NCBI GenBank assembly: GCA_024277855.1
Contig: JAJRUJ010000075.1
Location: 1-64,000, forward strand
Length of the DNA stretch: 64,000 bases
From: Candidatus Zixiibacteriota bacterium
GTDB taxonomy: Bacteria > Zixibacteria > MSB-5A5 > WJJR01 > JAJRUJ01
Direction: 5' to 3'
Part shown: one piece after another, positions 43,917-52,127 of the stretch
How the letters are laid out: each line of letters begins with the position of its first letter
How positions within the stretch are numbered: the first letter of the stretch is position 1
Made by a program: the position numbers and the translations under genes
The notes under the pieces: model-generated
Databases searched by the model: none
Seen by the model: the letters and a program-made list of their open reading frames with translations, nothing else
What the model was told of the DNA's origin: nothing

Positions 43917-45209
43917 TTACGGTTTGACGATCCGCGAGGTGAGCGTCCGTTGCTCATCCTCGGTCTCGGCATTGTCGATCAGAAAATCCAGCACCTTCTG
44001 TTCCAGTAACTCGGCGCGGACTTTCTCATCGTCCATCGGTTCCTGTTTACCTGTATCGGACTGTCGACGCGATTCCTCGAACACTTTCCTGATTGCGGCC
44101 AATTCATCGCTGGAGACCGAGATATTTTCGGCCTTGGCGACTTCGTGCATGATAAAATCCCAGCGGAACTGCTCTTCGGCCATCGGCTGGAATTCGGCCC
44201 GGACTTTTTCTTCGTCGAGCGGCTGACCGTCCGGGCTGCCGAAGGTCTTAAGTCGATCGACAACCGACTGCAAATATTCGTCTATTAAAGCAGGCGGCAC
44301 CTCGAATTTATTATTCTCGACTACGGCCTTGCGGACCTGTTCGGTCAGGTCCTTGCGGCTGTCCTGCTGGACCTTGCGCTCCAAGTCGAGGCGCACCTTA
44401 CCGCGAAGATCGTCAAGCCCCTCGAACGGTCCCAGACTCTTGGCGAACTCATCATCCACCGCCGGGAGTTTTTTCTCCCGGATCGATTTGACCCAGGCGC
44501 GATAGCGTACGGTATTCCCGGCAAAATCCGGCTGGGGATGATTAGGCGGGTAGGTTACCTCAATTTCTTTTCCTTCGCCGATTTTCATCTGGGGCAGGTC
44601 TTTGAAAAATTCCGGCGCACAGCGGTCTTCGGCCAAATCGATGACCTGGTCGGTGAATTTCTCCGTTTTGAGCCGGTTAAATTTATCGCTGATTTTCTGC
44701 AGGTCGCAGACAACCACATCCCCGGTCTGTACCGGCCGGGTCACGTCAATCTGCTCGGCCTTAACCTCCCGAAACTGGTCGATCGTACGGTCAACGTCCT
44801 CGTCGGTAACTTCATATACCTGCCGCTTCAAATTCAGCCCTTTGTAATCGGTAATTTCGACTTCGGGGCGGACAGTGATTTCGACTTTGAACGTGAACGG
44901 CTGGTTCTTCTCAAAAACAACGTCGCTGATCGCCGGGTCGCCCAAGGGGGTCAACTTGTTCTCTTTAACCGCGTGTTCGTAAGCGCCGGGCAGGAGTTGT
45001 TCGAGAGTTTCCTGACGGATTTGCGAACCATAGCGGGCGCGCACCATTTCAATCGGCGCTTTCCCCTGTCGAAATCCGGGAATTTCGGCCTGTTTTTTAT
45101 ACCCCTGGGTCACGGTGGCAAATGTCTCGTCGACGACCGTGCTGGGAACCTCGACTTCCAGCACCCGCACCCAGCCTTCTTTTTCGGTGATCTTAACCTG
45201 TGTTTCCAT
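43917..45209 (-). CDS. tig: Trigger factor
   Basis: A 430-residue ribosome-associated chaperone. The start at 45209 (METQVKITEKEG) has GGGAG upstream; an earlier start would add 18 atypical residues. The ribosome-binding signature is GFRQGKAP (about residues 43-50). The middle FKBP-like prolyl isomerase domain (about 150-240) is divergent: around ISDKFNRLKTEKFT it departs from the usual VxGE pattern, so isomerase activity is doubtful. The C-terminal helical arms are present and acidic. Confidence 0.95.
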   Translation of the reverse strand: METQVKITEKEGWVRVLEVEVPSTVVDETFATVTQGYKKQAEIPGFRQGKAPIEMVRARYGSQIRQETLEQLLPGAYEHAVKENKLTPLGDPAISDVVFEKNQPFTFKVEITVRPEVEITDYKGLNLKRQVYEVTDEDVDRTIDQFREVKAEQIDVTRPVQTGDVVVCDLQKISDKFNRLKTEKFTDQVIDLAEDRCAPEFFKDLPQMKIGEGKEIEVTYPPNHPQPDFAGNTVRYRAWVKSIREKKLPAVDDEFAKSLGPFEGLDDLRGKVRLDLERKVQQDSRKDLTEQVRKAVVENNKFEVPPALIDEYLQSVVDRLKTFGSPDGQPLDEEKVRAEFQPMAEEQFRWDFIMHEVAKAENISVSSDELAAIRKVFEESRRQSDTGKQEPMDDEKVRAELLEQKVLDFLIDNAETEDEQRTLTSRIVKP

Positions 45210-45353
45210 TACGTTGTGCTCCCGCCCGCCGGGCGTTTCCGAGCCGCCTGATCTTCCCGTCATCGCCGAAGTATGCGGTGTGACGGTTTTCTCACAATAT
45301 GTTTAGCTTACGCCTGTATCATCGGTCCGCTTGACAAAACCCTTGCGTCAAAA

Positions 45354-45435
45354 TGCGAAAGGGGGGATTTGAACCCCCATGGGTTACCCCACTGGATCCT
45401 AAGTCCAGCGCGTCTGCCAATTCCGCCACTTTCGC
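45354..45435 (-). tRNA. tRNA-Leu (anticodon UAG)
   Basis: An 82-nt cloverleaf: acceptor GCGAAAG pairs with CTTTCGC, the D-arm is GCGGAATTGGCAGACGC, the anticodon stem CTGGA/TCCAG encloses CT-TAG-GA, a long variable arm TGGGGTAACCCA marks a class II tRNA, and the T-arm is GGGGGTTCAAATCCCCC. A discriminator A follows, and CCA is not encoded. It lies upstream of tig on the same strand. Confidence 0.95.
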
Positions 45436-45530
45436 GCCCTTTAATTTACGCCGGCGCCAGACGCCGGCATGCCCCGGCAGGCAACACCCTCCGGGGCAAC
45501 AGGGGAATCAACAGAAACTCCGATTCTCGG

Positions 45531-46808
45531 TCAAGCGATATGTGGCGATGATTCACGGGATTGGGTCGACAGATATCGGCCCACCACGCCTGTCAGCAGT
45601 ACCCCGCCAAAAAATACGTACGACACCGGCCATGTAATTCCCTTTGCTGCCAGGGGGAAGATATCGAAATAATTGCTAATGAGAATGAATGATACGGTTG
45701 CGGGGATAAGCAGCGAACCGGAATAGTTTCGCTCACTGTCGGTAAATTCGCGATAGAGCCAGACAAAGACGAACAACGCCGGGGCAAAATGATGCTCCCA
45801 GGCAATTGGCGAGATCAATGTTGTGACCAGCCAGGCGAACCCGAATATTCCCACCGTGAACCCTGTCTGCCGTCGCATTCGCCAGGCCAGAATCATTGCC
45901 CCGAAATAGGTTAACCCGCCCGCGATGATCGTCCAGCTCTGTACCAGCGTTGATTGCGGTGCAATGCCGAACTGGTCAATCGGTGTGGCCAAAAACATCC
46001 GATTGAACAATCCATTAAACGATTGATTCGGATAATAAGCATAGCCCGACGATATCGCCGGGATCATCCTGGTCAGGTAATCGAGATGGTTTCCGATTCC
46101 GGCATAGACTACGGAAATCGCCAGTAGAATGCCCCCGGTGCCCAAGGCCCAGAATACCATCTTTCGCGAACTCCAGAACATCAGCGGCAGGATGAGCACG
46201 AGCTGTGGTTTGACCGCCATTGCTACAGCCAGGGCAATTCCGGCCGGGCCGGGCTTCTCTCTTTGGAGTCCCACCCAGCAAAACCCCAGGAGGCAGGTCA
46301 CCGGCAAGGTCGCCTGGTTTAACTGCACCGCTCTCAGCAGGGGATAAAAACAAATCACCGCGACAGCCAATCCCAGGGAATGCCGCCACGACAGTCTTGT
46401 CCGGTATGACAAAAATGACATGAGCAACAGGTACACCAAACCGTAAAAAATCCGATTGAACAGGGAGATTCCCCGGAACATATTTTCGCGCTCAAGACCG
46501 ATAAACGGTCGATACATCAACGCGGCGATCGGCGGATAAATAAATGCCGGGCCGCCGGTCATTGCCGGGTCATACAAACGCGCACGCGAATCCTTTGCCA
46601 GCGCCCCGGCCGCCCTGATACTCGGCCAGGGATCACTGAAATGCTGCAAATTGAATTCCATCACCGATCGCATCGCCTGCAGCCGGGTATCTGCGTACGG
46701 TGATTGCGAGACCTGGAATATCGAGAGCCCAACCCCCAACAGGCAAGCCAGCAAACTCAGCCTCAGCGCATATCGGGAGACGGGGCGTGATATGGTGCCG
46801 ACGCGCAT
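45531..46808 (-). CDS. GT87-type (DUF2029) membrane glycosyltransferase
   Basis: A 425-residue protein with about ten helices. The start at 46808 is chosen for an AAGGA box 4 nt upstream. GT-C/DUF2029 features include GPAFIYPPIAALMYRPF, LNQATLPVTCLLGFCWVGL, AMAVKPQLVLILPLMFW and PNQSFNGLFNRMF, the pattern of polyprenyl-phosphomannose-dependent mannosyltransferases. The acceptor is unknown. It stands alone upstream of the tRNA. Confidence 0.8.
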   Translation of the reverse strand: MRVGTISRPVSRYALRLSLLACLLGVGLSIFQVSQSPYADTRLQAMRSVMEFNLQHFSDPWPSIRAAGALAKDSRARLYDPAMTGGPAFIYPPIAALMYRPFIGLERENMFRGISLFNRIFYGLVYLLLMSFLSYRTRLSWRHSLGLAVAVICFYPLLRAVQLNQATLPVTCLLGFCWVGLQREKPGPAGIALAVAMAVKPQLVLILPLMFWSSRKMVFWALGTGGILLAISVVYAGIGNHLDYLTRMIPAISSGYAYYPNQSFNGLFNRMFLATPIDQFGIAPQSTLVQSWTIIAGGLTYFGAMILAWRMRRQTGFTVGIFGFAWLVTTLISPIAWEHHFAPALFVFVWLYREFTDSERNYSGSLLIPATVSFILISNYFDIFPLAAKGITWPVSYVFFGGVLLTGVVGRYLSTQSRESSPHIA

Positions 46809-47002
46809 GGTGTCCTTCATACCATTAATCTATATCGATCTGCCCGGCGCGCTGACAATTTCCCCGCCGTTTTCAGTCTGGCCCGTAGTCTGCCCGAGGA
46901 ATTGACAGGGGGGGAGTACAAACAAGACTTAATTTGTTATCAAACAATCAATAACGGGTCAGGCAACTATTGCCATCCCGGTTGGTTTTGGACAAAAATC
47001 GG

Positions 47003-47030
47003 TTGTCTGGCGAGGTAAAATAACTATATT
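47003..47030 (+). promoter_or_regulatory. Candidate promoter of the GlmL-like gene
   Basis: TTGTCT (47003-47008) and TATATT (47025-47030) are spaced 16 bases apart, about 70 bases upstream of the ATG at 47103. The rest of the 294-base divergent spacer shows no gene. Confidence 0.45.
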
Positions 47031-47102
47031 GGAAGGTTTGTAGAAGTGCCGGACGCACAACATATTAGTCGGGCCTAACCCAAAGGTGACAGACGAACAA
47101 TT

Positions 47103-48953
47103 ATGGTAAAGAATTTAAAACCCGAAGACATCAATGTCATCCTCGCGACCGACTGCGGGTCGACCACCACCAAAGCGGTCCTGATCGAAAAACGCGACGG
47201 TGAGTATCGCCTGATCGTACGCGGCGAGGCCCCCACCACGGTTGAAGCGCCTTTTGAAGATGTGACGATGGGTGTGCTCAACGCGGTGGGTGAAGTCGAA
47301 GAAATCTCCGGTCGCAAACTGCTGGATGATGACGGCAGGATCATCAGTCCGGCCAACGGCACCACCGGTACCGACATTTACATTTCGACGTCGTCGGCCG
47401 GGGGCGGTTTGCAGATGATGGTGGCCGGGGTGGTTCGTTCAATGACCGCCGAATCGGCCGAGCGCGCCGCGTTGGGCGCCGGTTCAATCGTGATGGACGT
47501 TATCGCTTCCAACGATAAGCGGCTGCCCCACGAACAGATCGAACGCATCCGTCTCCTCCGCCCCGATATGATCCTACTCTCCGGCGGTATCGACGGTGGT
47601 ACTACTACGCATGTTGTCGAAATCGCCGAATTGATTTCCGCCGCCGATCCCCGGCCGCGACTTGGTTCGGGTTACAAACTGCCCGTAATCTATGCCGGGA
47701 ACGTCGAGGCCCGCCCGGCGATTACCGAGGCGCTCGCGGATAAAACCGACCTCTCGATTGTCGACAACCTCCGGCCGGTTCTCGAACGGGAAAACCTGTT
47801 GCCCGCCCGCGAAAAAATCCACGATCTGTTTATGGAACATGTGATGGCCCAGGCCCCGGGATACTCCAGATTGATGTCCTGGGCCGATGCGCCGATTATG
47901 CCGACTCCCGGCGCGGTAGGCTCGATTATCAAGACCATTGCCGACCTCGAGGGAATCGAGGCGGTCGGCGTCGATATCGGCGGGGCGACCACCGATGTGT
48001 TTTCGGTCTTCCAGGGGGTCTTCAATCGGACCGTGTCGGCCAACCTCGGAATGAGTTATTCGGTCTCCAATGTTTTCGCCGAAGCCGGTGTGCCCAACGT
48101 GATGCGCTGGGTGCCGTTTGACATGGACGAACGCGACCTGCGCAACCGGGTCAAAAATAAAATGATCCGGCCCACCACTATTCCGCAATCGATGCAGGAG
48201 TTGGTTTTCGAGCAGGCCATTGCCAAGGAAGCCCTCCGCTTGGCCTTTATTCAGCATAAATCGTTTGCCACGATGCTTAAGGGTGTCCAGCAGCAGCGCA
48301 CGATTGCCGATGCTTTCGAGCAGACAACTTCCGGCGGAACCCTGGTCAACATGATGACTTTAAATATGTTGATCGGTTCGGGCGGCGTACTTTCCCACGC
48401 TCCCCGCCGCAACCAGGCGGCGCTGATGATGATCGACGCTTTCCAGCCCGAGGGAATCACCCGGCTGGCGGTCGACTCGATCTTCATGATGCCGCAGCTC
48501 GGTGTTTTAGCCGAGGTTCACCAGGCGGCGGCGACCGAAGTGTTCAATAAAGATTGTCTGATCCATCTTGGTACCTGTATCTGTCCGGTCGGCGCGTTGA
48601 AAAAGGGCACAGGCCCGGTGATGAATTATTCCATCGACCTGCCTGAAGGAACGCAGTCCGGCACACTCGAATACGGTCAGATGAAGATGTTTAAACTCGG
48701 CATGGATGAGAAAACCAGTCTCCCGCACGAGGTCAATGCGGTATTTGAACCCGAACGTAATTTTGACCTTGGCGCGGGCAAAGGGCATAAAATCGAAACA
48801 ACAATTTCCGGCGGGGTGGTCGGGATCATCCTCGACGGCCGCGGGCGGCCGTTCTCACCGCCGAAAGACAACGCGACACGCGTAGCCAAACTCAAAGAGT
48901 GGATGGCCGAGTTGGAAGTCTATCCGACCGAGGCGCTGGCAAAACTGACTTAG
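47103..48953 (+). CDS. GlmL/MutL family ATPase (glutamate mutase accessory-like)
   Basis: A 616-residue ASKHA-fold protein. ILATDCGSTTTKAVLIEK (phosphate 1), SSAGGGLQMMVAGVV, RPDMILLSGGIDGGTT and VGVDIGGATTDVFSVF match the MutL/GlmL family (PF13941), a presumed chaperone for coenzyme-B12-dependent mutases. No mutase (glmE/glmS) is in the window, so it may serve another enzyme. A late GTCICPVGALKKGTG motif holds two Cys. It was probably once adjacent to the barrel-sandwich protein 1.9 kb downstream. Confidence 0.85.
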   Translation: MVKNLKPEDINVILATDCGSTTTKAVLIEKRDGEYRLIVRGEAPTTVEAPFEDVTMGVLNAVGEVEEISGRKLLDDDGRIISPANGTTGTDIYISTSSAGGGLQMMVAGVVRSMTAESAERAALGAGSIVMDVIASNDKRLPHEQIERIRLLRPDMILLSGGIDGGTTTHVVEIAELISAADPRPRLGSGYKLPVIYAGNVEARPAITEALADKTDLSIVDNLRPVLERENLLPAREKIHDLFMEHVMAQAPGYSRLMSWADAPIMPTPGAVGSIIKTIADLEGIEAVGVDIGGATTDVFSVFQGVFNRTVSANLGMSYSVSNVFAEAGVPNVMRWVPFDMDERDLRNRVKNKMIRPTTIPQSMQELVFEQAIAKEALRLAFIQHKSFATMLKGVQQQRTIADAFEQTTSGGTLVNMMTLNMLIGSGGVLSHAPRRNQAALMMIDAFQPEGITRLAVDSIFMMPQLGVLAEVHQAAATEVFNKDCLIHLGTCICPVGALKKGTGPVMNYSIDLPEGTQSGTLEYGQMKMFKLGMDEKTSLPHEVNAVFEPERNFDLGAGKGHKIETTISGGVVGIILDGRGRPFSPPKDNATRVAKLKEWMAELEVYPTEALAKLT

Positions 48954-49002
48954 GAGTGATACTCCCAAAGAGCTTACGCTCGTAAATTAAGGTGGTAGGT
49001 TG

Positions 49003-50271
49003 GTGTCGGGAAATTATTTTGGGAAGTACCATATTTTCCGCGATCCCGTACATGGATTTATTGAGGTATACGACCGTGAACTGGACATCATCAATACTAA
49101 AGCGTTTCAGCGTTTAAGGAGGATCAAACAATTAGCCTTAACGCATTACGTCTATCACGGTGCTAACCATACGAGGTTTGGACATTCAATAGGAGTAATG
49201 GCGGTTTCGGATCGTATATTTCAGATTGTTACACACAAGGACAAATATAATAAAAAAGTATTGCATTGGACAAAAACACCTGTAGAAGTAAGAAAGAGAA
49301 GAGTGCTTCTTCGTTTGGTGGCTCTCTTACATGACGTTGGACACACACCATTTTCTCATGTTGGCGAAAAATTCCTGCCGGGTGGAATAAATCATGAAGA
49401 TTTCACAGCAAAAGTCATCAGGGAGGATGGTGAAATTGGGCAAATTATTGATGAAGTTGAGAAAAATGAGGGTGTAGGAAGAGAGGATTTGGCTCAGTTT
49501 TTTGAGGGTAGGAAGCCAGATCAATTAATTCAACAAATTTGTATGGGCCCTTTGGATGCTGATAAAATAGACTATTTACATCGAGATTCACTTTTCGCTG
49601 GAGTGCATTATGGGAAATTCGATTATGAGCGTCTTATCCATAAAATGTGTGTCGTACTCCACAAGGAGAATGGGGATCCGACAATAGCAGTAGAGGAGGG
49701 TGGGGAGCACGCAGCAGAGGCGATGATTATGGCAAGGTTTTCAATGTTTCAACAAGTGTATTTTAACCGTACAAGGAGGATTTACGATAAGCACTTACAA
49801 AATTTTATACATGAGACCTTGGAGGATGGGGCTTTCCCACGCGATGTGGAAGAATTCATGAAATTCGATGACGCCTATTTTGAAAGTCATTTTTCGCGGG
49901 CCAACAAAGGGGACGATCTTTCTTATTCTTTTAGAGCGCTGGCATTTAGAGAGCATTTTAAAGCTGTGAGACACACCGCAAAATACCCCGTGCCGATTGA
50001 AGTGAGACTCTTTCGAAAAAATTTTGAAGAATTAAAATCAAAGTATTCAGATTTAATTCTTGACGATGCAACTCAGGCACCTCACAATTGGGAAGAAGAG
50101 GACAAGGTCATTTTCATTGAGTTGAAAGATGGAAGCGACATAAAGGATTTGGAGAGCTTTGGAACATATTTGACTTCGATAAAACCGATAAGGAAACATA
50201 GAATATACTCACCGCCCGGCGAAACCTTTGCTAAAGTACAAAAGGAATGTGAGGCAAAGAAATGGAAGTGA
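49003..50271 (+). CDS. HD-domain dNTP triphosphohydrolase-like protein (YwfO/SAMHD1 type)
   Basis: A 422-residue protein. It starts at GTG 49003 (or TTG 49000) after AAGGTGG. The HD metal ligands appear in ANHTRFGHSIGV, LLHDVGHTPFSHVGE and LDADKIDYLHRDS. DPVHGFIEVYDRELDIINTKAFQRLRRIKQL is the family's N-terminal hallmark. Relatives cleave dNTPs to nucleoside and triphosphate. It overlaps the YwgA-like gene by 10 nt. Its AT-rich composition contrasts with both flanks and suggests transfer. A regulatory or antiphage role is plausible but inferred. Confidence 0.85.
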   Translation: MSGNYFGKYHIFRDPVHGFIEVYDRELDIINTKAFQRLRRIKQLALTHYVYHGANHTRFGHSIGVMAVSDRIFQIVTHKDKYNKKVLHWTKTPVEVRKRRVLLRLVALLHDVGHTPFSHVGEKFLPGGINHEDFTAKVIREDGEIGQIIDEVEKNEGVGREDLAQFFEGRKPDQLIQQICMGPLDADKIDYLHRDSLFAGVHYGKFDYERLIHKMCVVLHKENGDPTIAVEEGGEHAAEAMIMARFSMFQQVYFNRTRRIYDKHLQNFIHETLEDGAFPRDVEEFMKFDDAYFESHFSRANKGDDLSYSFRALAFREHFKAVRHTAKYPVPIEVRLFRKNFEELKSKYSDLILDDATQAPHNWEEEDKVIFIELKDGSDIKDLESFGTYLTSIKPIRKHRIYSPPGETFAKVQKECEAKKWK

Positions 50272-50816
50272 ATCTTGATCACCATAATATCGCTGAGCTA
50301 TCAATACTCCAGGTAATAGATGCTCTAGGAAGCCAAAAGGAGTATTTTGGCAAAATCATAACGCAGAAAACAGTTTATTTTCTTTCTCAGGTATTTGATG
50401 TGAATTTGCCTTATCCCTTTATATTCTATCATTATGGCCCATATTCGTTTGATTTACAACATGCTATCGACAAGCTTCAATTATTTGGTGCAATCGTGGT
50501 AAGTAGAGACCCAAATGGTATCGGTTATAGCTACAGTATCACTAAAGAAGGGAAAGAGCTGTTAAGTAAAGCCTCTTTAGAAGAAGAAGTATTGAAGGCG
50601 ATAAAAAAGGCCACTGAATTTGTTGGCGATAAGACTCCCACTCAACTTGAGTTGTTGTCAACAATCCACTTCGCAAATAGTACGCACAAACCGGAAAACG
50701 TTCAAATCCTTGTGGAAACCGTCAAGTATCTAAAACCAAAATTTGCCAAGGATTATATCGAAGAACAGATTGAATTCTTGAAAGCAAATAAAATGATCCA
50801 AGAAAGTTTGAGTTAG
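50262..50816 (+). CDS. YwgA-like protein, partner of the HD protein
   Basis: A 184-residue protein with a winged-helix look: ELSILQVIDALGSQKEYFGKIITQK, then FIFYHYGPYSFDLQHAIDKLQLFGAIV and GYSYSITKEGKELL, a helix-turn-helix followed by a wing. This resembles YwgA, whose gene neighbours ywfO in Bacillus. The C-terminal half is helical and has a KFAKDYIEEQIEFLKANK segment. It is probably a regulator or sensor of the HD enzyme; no catalytic motif is seen. It is translationally coupled to the HD gene and shares its AT-rich composition. Confidence 0.65.
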   Translation: MEVNLDHHNIAELSILQVIDALGSQKEYFGKIITQKTVYFLSQVFDVNLPYPFIFYHYGPYSFDLQHAIDKLQLFGAIVVSRDPNGIGYSYSITKEGKELLSKASLEEEVLKAIKKATEFVGDKTPTQLELLSTIHFANSTHKPENVQILVETVKYLKPKFAKDYIEEQIEFLKANKMIQESLS

Positions 50817-50817
50817 C

Positions 50818-51939
50818 ATGGCACATGCATATACCCCCGGTCTGAAAGTGACCGAAAACTATCTGGTGACCAAGGAACGAATCCTGCCGCTGAAAGGCGA
50901 GGTCATCGTCAAAGTCGGCGACATGGTTGAACCAGATGACGTCGTCGCGCAAACTTATCTGCCGGGTCCGGTCGAACCGCTGAATGTCGCCAACAAGCTC
51001 AGCGTCCCGCCGGAGGATGTGAACGACCTGATGCTGAAAAAAGAAGGTGACCAGGTCAAAAAAGGCGAAGTGATCGCCTTGTCGAAGGCCTTCTTTGGTC
51101 TGCTCAAAAGCACCGCTGCTTCGCCAATCGACGGGTCGATTGAAAACATCTCCTCGGTCACCGGCCAGGTGTTGATGCGGGGCCAGCCGGTGCCCGTACA
51201 AGTGAAGGCCTATCTTAAAGGTGAAGTTGTTAAGGTGTTCGAAAAAGAGGGCGTCGCGGTACGGACCTGGGGTTCGTTTATCCAGGGGATTTTCGGTATC
51301 GGCGGCGAGACGCACGGCGAAATCATGGGTGTCTGTGCCGATAATTTCGAGATCCTTTCCGCGGACAAAATCACCGATGCCTGTAAAGACAAAATCATCT
51401 TTGGCGGTTCGGTCGTGACTGCCGATGCGCTGAACAAGGCGATCAAAGTCGGCGCCCGCGGGATTGTGGTCGGCGGCTTTAACGACCAGGACTTGCGCAA
51501 TTTCCTCGGTTACGATCTCGGCGTGGCGATTACCGGCAACGAAGACAAAGGTATCACGCTGGTGGTCACTGAGGGTTTCGGCGAAATCAACATGGCCCAG
51601 AAAACATTCGAATTACTCAAGAAAAATGAGGGTAAGCTGGCCTGTATCAACGGCGCCACCCAGATTCGCGCCGGGGTCATCCGGCCGGAAGTGGTCATCC
51701 CGCTGGAAAAAACCGGCGACGAGTACGCCGCAGGCGAAATACTTGGCCTCACGGTTTGCTCTCCGGTGCGGGTCATCCGCCAGCCGTATTTTGGCAAACT
51801 CGGTACCGTCACCGAGCTCCCGCCGGAGTTGCGGGTACTGGAATCCGGCTCAAAAGCCCGTGTCCTCGAGGTTGAGTTCCCCGACAAGGAACGCGCAATT
51901 ATTCCCCGCGCCAATGTCGAGATGATCGAAGAAATTTGA
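50818..51939 (+). CDS. Barrel-sandwich-hybrid protein linked to GlmL
   Basis: A 373-residue cytosolic protein. Residues 15-140 contain RnfC-like or biotinyl-like barrel-sandwich elements: ILPLKGEVIVKVGDMVEPDDVVAQTYLPG, KKEGDQVKKGEVIAL and SPIDGSIENISSVTGQVLMRGQPVPV. Residues 160-280 contain SFIQGIFGIGGETHGEI and GARGIVVGGFNDQDLRNFLG, a Rossmann-like half. The C-terminus is small and beta-rich. I do not recognise a named family. It has no good ribosome-binding site, whereas codon use and GC return to the chromosomal norm, as in glmL. Confidence 0.7.
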   Translation: MAHAYTPGLKVTENYLVTKERILPLKGEVIVKVGDMVEPDDVVAQTYLPGPVEPLNVANKLSVPPEDVNDLMLKKEGDQVKKGEVIALSKAFFGLLKSTAASPIDGSIENISSVTGQVLMRGQPVPVQVKAYLKGEVVKVFEKEGVAVRTWGSFIQGIFGIGGETHGEIMGVCADNFEILSADKITDACKDKIIFGGSVVTADALNKAIKVGARGIVVGGFNDQDLRNFLGYDLGVAITGNEDKGITLVVTEGFGEINMAQKTFELLKKNEGKLACINGATQIRAGVIRPEVVIPLEKTGDEYAAGEILGLTVCSPVRVIRQPYFGKLGTVTELPPELRVLESGSKARVLEVEFPDKERAIIPRANVEMIEEI

Positions 51940-51963
51940 TTCTCGATTGAAATTGTAGTTTTC

Positions 51964-51993
51964 AAGCCGCTCCGGAATCCGGGGCGGCTTTTT
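51964..51993 (+). terminator. Rho-independent terminator after the barrel-sandwich gene
   Basis: AAGCCGCTCCGG pairs with CCGGGGCGGCTT (51964-51975 with 51979-51990, one wobble) across three bases. It is followed by a T run. Confidence 0.85.
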
Positions 51994-52028
51994 GTTGTTC
52001 GGTGACGCTTCCGATACAGCACAAAAAA

Positions 52029-52047
52029 AAGTGATTAGAAAGTGATT
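52029..52047 (+). promoter_or_regulatory. Direct repeat upstream of the methyltransferase promoter (candidate operator)
   Basis: AAGTGATT occurs at 52029-52036 and 52040-52047, exactly 11 bases apart (one helical turn) and 26 bases before the -35. Such phased repeats suit a ribbon-helix-helix regulator, which is what the methyltransferase carries at its N-terminus. Confidence 0.4.
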
Positions 52048-52072
52048 GCCTCAGACCTCACGAAAATTGAGT

Positions 52073-52102
52073 TTGACCTTTGCGGGGAATATTTGATATC
52101 AT
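52073..52102 (+). promoter_or_regulatory. Candidate promoter of the restriction-modification cassette
   Basis: TTGACC (52073-52078) and TATCAT (52097-52102) are spaced 18 bases apart, 25 bases before the ATG at 52128. Confidence 0.55.
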
Positions 52103-52127
52103 GACTTGTTAAAGGCGAGGTCCGGTC

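Noticed and set aside
47574..48257. 227-codon leftward open frame opposite the GlmL-like gene
   Set aside because: It is a shadow of a long ATPase gene with intact nucleotide motifs.
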